NCBI GenBank assembly: GCA_040880405.1
Contig: JBBDIM010000033.1
Location: forward strand, 1-7,478
Length of the DNA stretch: 7,478 nucleotides
Reading direction: 5' to 3'
Source of the DNA: JBBDIM01 sp040880405
GTDB lineage: Bacteria; Planctomycetota; Planctomycetia; Pirellulales; Pirellulaceae
A program made the translations under genes and the position numbers. The notes below the pieces were generated by a model. That model was not told the origin of the DNA. It saw only the letters and a program-made list of their open reading frames with translations, and ran no database searches. Of the stretch, positions 6,601 through 7,478 are shown one piece after another (positions within the stretch are counted from its first letter, which is position 1; every line of letters starts with the position of its first letter).

Positions 6601-7478
6601 GCATTGAAACCGCTAACCACCTTCGGAGCGGGCGGATCGGGGAACCGCTCGCTCGGTTCCAGGTCGGTCACTTCATGGTGGCACTTGATGCAGCTCGACT
6701 CGATGAACCGGCTGGCGTGCATCGGCTTAATCCAATGTGCGTTGTCAAACCAACCATGTTCCTTTTTCCACCGCGCCATGTCCTTCAAGTTATTCGGAGT
6801 ATGGGAAGTCCACTGAAACTCCGTCGCGCCGCTTTGCCCCTCGTGGCACACACTGCAGCCCACCGTCTCCGCGGAATGCGGACTGGAGGTCCCCACGAAC
6901 AAATCGAGACGCGGGTGCGACGAGAATGGGTGCCGCAATCCACGCCGCACACGGACTTGCGCCGGTTGTCCGAAGGTCGCCGTTTCCAGCAACAGGCGAC
7001 GCACATCATCCTTATCCCGAACTTTGCCACCATTGATTTCGACCACAACATCCCCGACCCGCAGTCCCGCGGGGCCCGCCTGGGTTCCGATCTGCTGATC
7101 CTGCTGGAGTTGGTCGCGATAGTAGTCGCCAAACGGACCATCCTCTTCCGTGCTCTGGACGCGAACCCCGGTACTTGCCTCCGCCTTCGCGGCCAGCGAC
7201 TCAGAGTAAACGGCGCTAAGCGTCACCGCGTCGAAATCCAACAAGCCCTGAGGAGAGATGGAAATCCCGTAAACCTGCTCCAGCGTCGGAGGATTGCCTT
7301 GATCGTCCGAAACCGGTCGCTCCGCGGGTGTCGCCAGCTCGAACAAAAACTCCGTCGGATTGGTAAACAGCGGCTTATCCGCCGCCCCCTTTTCCGTTTG
7401 ATCAATCGCCACATGGCAGGTCCGGCAACGATCGAACCGCGCCACAAACTTATGACTGTAATCTTGCTTCAGCTCAGG
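3609..7478 (-). CDS. Octahaem c-type cytochrome with PDZ-like domain (5'-partial)
   Basis: Large extracytoplasmic electron-transfer protein, at least 1289 residues. The frame stays open to the window edge: 11 codons (P-E-L-K-Q-D-Y-S-H-K-F) precede the GTG at 7445, so that GTG is an internal Val and the true start, with its signal or membrane anchor, is outside. Numbering from that Val, there are eight CXXCH haem motifs at residues 7 (CRTCH), 197 (CSVCH), 252 (CIKCH), 288 (CFGCH), 507 (CLACH), 669 (CYACH), 860 (CTACH) and 1129 (CIKCH). A PDZ-like segment at about 112-170 (GLRVGDVVVEINGGKV) lies between haems 1 and 2. Haems 4-8 are each followed by a likely axial Met in an (K/R/A)MP motif (M437, M559, M807, M1055, M1179). 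Haems 1-3 have no such Met and are probably bis-His. A His-rich loop lies at 709-732 and an acidic Ala/Pro/Glu tail at 1236-1278. It is probably part of a respiratory complex or its electron acceptor; the partner is unknown. Confidence 0.93.
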   Translation of the reverse strand, partial: PELKQDYSHKFVARFDRCRTCHVAIDQTEKGAADKPLFTNPTEFLFELATPAERPVSDDQGNPPTLEQVYGISISPQGLLDFDAVTLSAVYSESLAAKAEASTGVRVQSTEEDGPFGDYYRDQLQQDQQIGTQAGPAGLRVGDVVVEINGGKVRDKDDVRRLLLETATFGQPAQVRVRRGLRHPFSSHPRLDLFVGTSSPHSAETVGCSVCHEGQSGATEFQWTSHTPNNLKDMARWKKEHGWFDNAHWIKPMHASRFIESSCIKCHHEVTDLEPSERFPDPPAPKVVSGFNAVQGYGCFGCHEIRGYDGPDERIGPDLRLEPNYFAVAQQILHADQQNRQAAQEGAETEVALLEEDQRGQLLELVHQPEDEELRHGILGWLAEQQAEEGPQFPVEIQTLAANLRDEETPGKLRKVGPSLRHVASKLESDFLYDWIREPKHFRPSTKMPQFFGLWDHLDGIGLEEAETLEPIEILGMVRYLEEKSQAYEPVEFNTEISESSPGEKAERGRALFETKGCLACHSHSEFPSVDSDHGPDLSFLGNKLASEKGRGWLINWLRDPTRYHPRTKMPDVKLEPITSEDGTVTDPSEDITEFLLSQRNDYQPQDPQLQPDVDALDRLVMMHLQGAFTEAASREYLESGIPTQMASQLTGHEVELLGTASTEAKLQYIGRKSIGKYGCYACHDVPGFEDAKPIGATLNDWGRKETSKLAFEHISEYMHFKHEHHGGHGHGSHGHAEGGQAHTDSEELEPADEPSEADQVRPWWRDIKRESPLPSPYFEHEILAHSRIGFLEQKLREPRSYDFRKTENKGYNDRLRMPKFPFRGDEEREEVMTFILGLVAQPPASQYVFQPDERQNAIIQGRQVINKYNCTACHLVTPERWDLTFHSGDFESQETIPTFPFMTPRFPTSEIQESQQTDAAGQLHGQIVGMPAIGDQDGKPVIYDDFGDPVEDEFNYDPDQLSFRFQLWEPALLDGNTYPVGLLRQDIPSSFIARRHPSEGGFLAKYLLPVVTAAAQTTNPNAKGSEAWAWVPPPLFRQGNKTQSAWLHDFLLDPHPIRPAVVLRMPKFNMSSEEATTLVNYFAAMENSEYPYQFSSRKRSEHLQAEQNLYEQFAREAGEADSANRLGSAMNVILNQDYCIKCHQVGDFRPEGDPLALAPDLSEVHRRLRPDYLRRWLAKPSAILPYTAMPENFKYEPDSQPFYGGIPQDLFHGTSTQQVDGVADLLMNFEDFVKSQISIAERVKQSAPPADSGEAGEAPAAEEPAAETAPAEESAVSAEVESPEPVNE

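Overview
The window holds four genes, all read from the minus strand (right to left). All four are exported redox proteins: a very large multiheme cytochrome c, open at the right edge of the window; two tandem, paralogous cupredoxin proteins; and a diheme cytochrome c lipoprotein. I count ten CXXCH haem-attachment motifs, eight in the large protein and two in the lipoprotein, and two complete type-1 copper ligand sets. There is no sign of a tRNA, rRNA, CRISPR array, insertion sequence or integrase. No stretch longer than about 220 bases lacks a gene.

The fairly GC-rich sequence, the giant cytochrome with a PDZ-like insert, and the paired cupredoxins of the kind usually labelled 'methylamine utilization protein' suggest a planctomycete of the Pirellulaceae type. 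This is inference from the style of the proteins; no marker gene in the window confirms it.

Layout in order of transcription. (1) 7478 to 3609: octahaem c-type cytochrome with a PDZ-like domain between haems 1 and 2 and five Met-ligated modules behind; its N-terminus lies outside the window. (2) A 216-base gap with a perfect TATAAT, a short palindrome and a strong Shine-Dalgarno sequence. (3) 3392 to 2607: secreted cupredoxin with a signal peptide. (4) A 218-base gap with three short inverted repeats. (5) 2388 to 1462: a second cupredoxin of the same design, but made as a lipoprotein. (6) A gap of about 110 bases with a probable intrinsic terminator and a 12-base direct repeat. (7) 1345 (or 1354) to 20: diheme cytochrome c lipoprotein. 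A possible further gene (ATGATG at 9..4) begins at the left edge.

Taken together this looks like one extracytoplasmic electron-transfer module. The multihaem protein could accept electrons at the membrane, the two copper proteins could shuttle them (one diffusible, one tethered), and the diheme lipoprotein could be a second carrier or an oxidase-docking subunit. Genes for a cytochrome b/Rieske or alternative complex III unit, or a terminal oxidase, may flank the window, but none is visible here. Direction of electron flow and physiological substrate cannot be read from the sequence.
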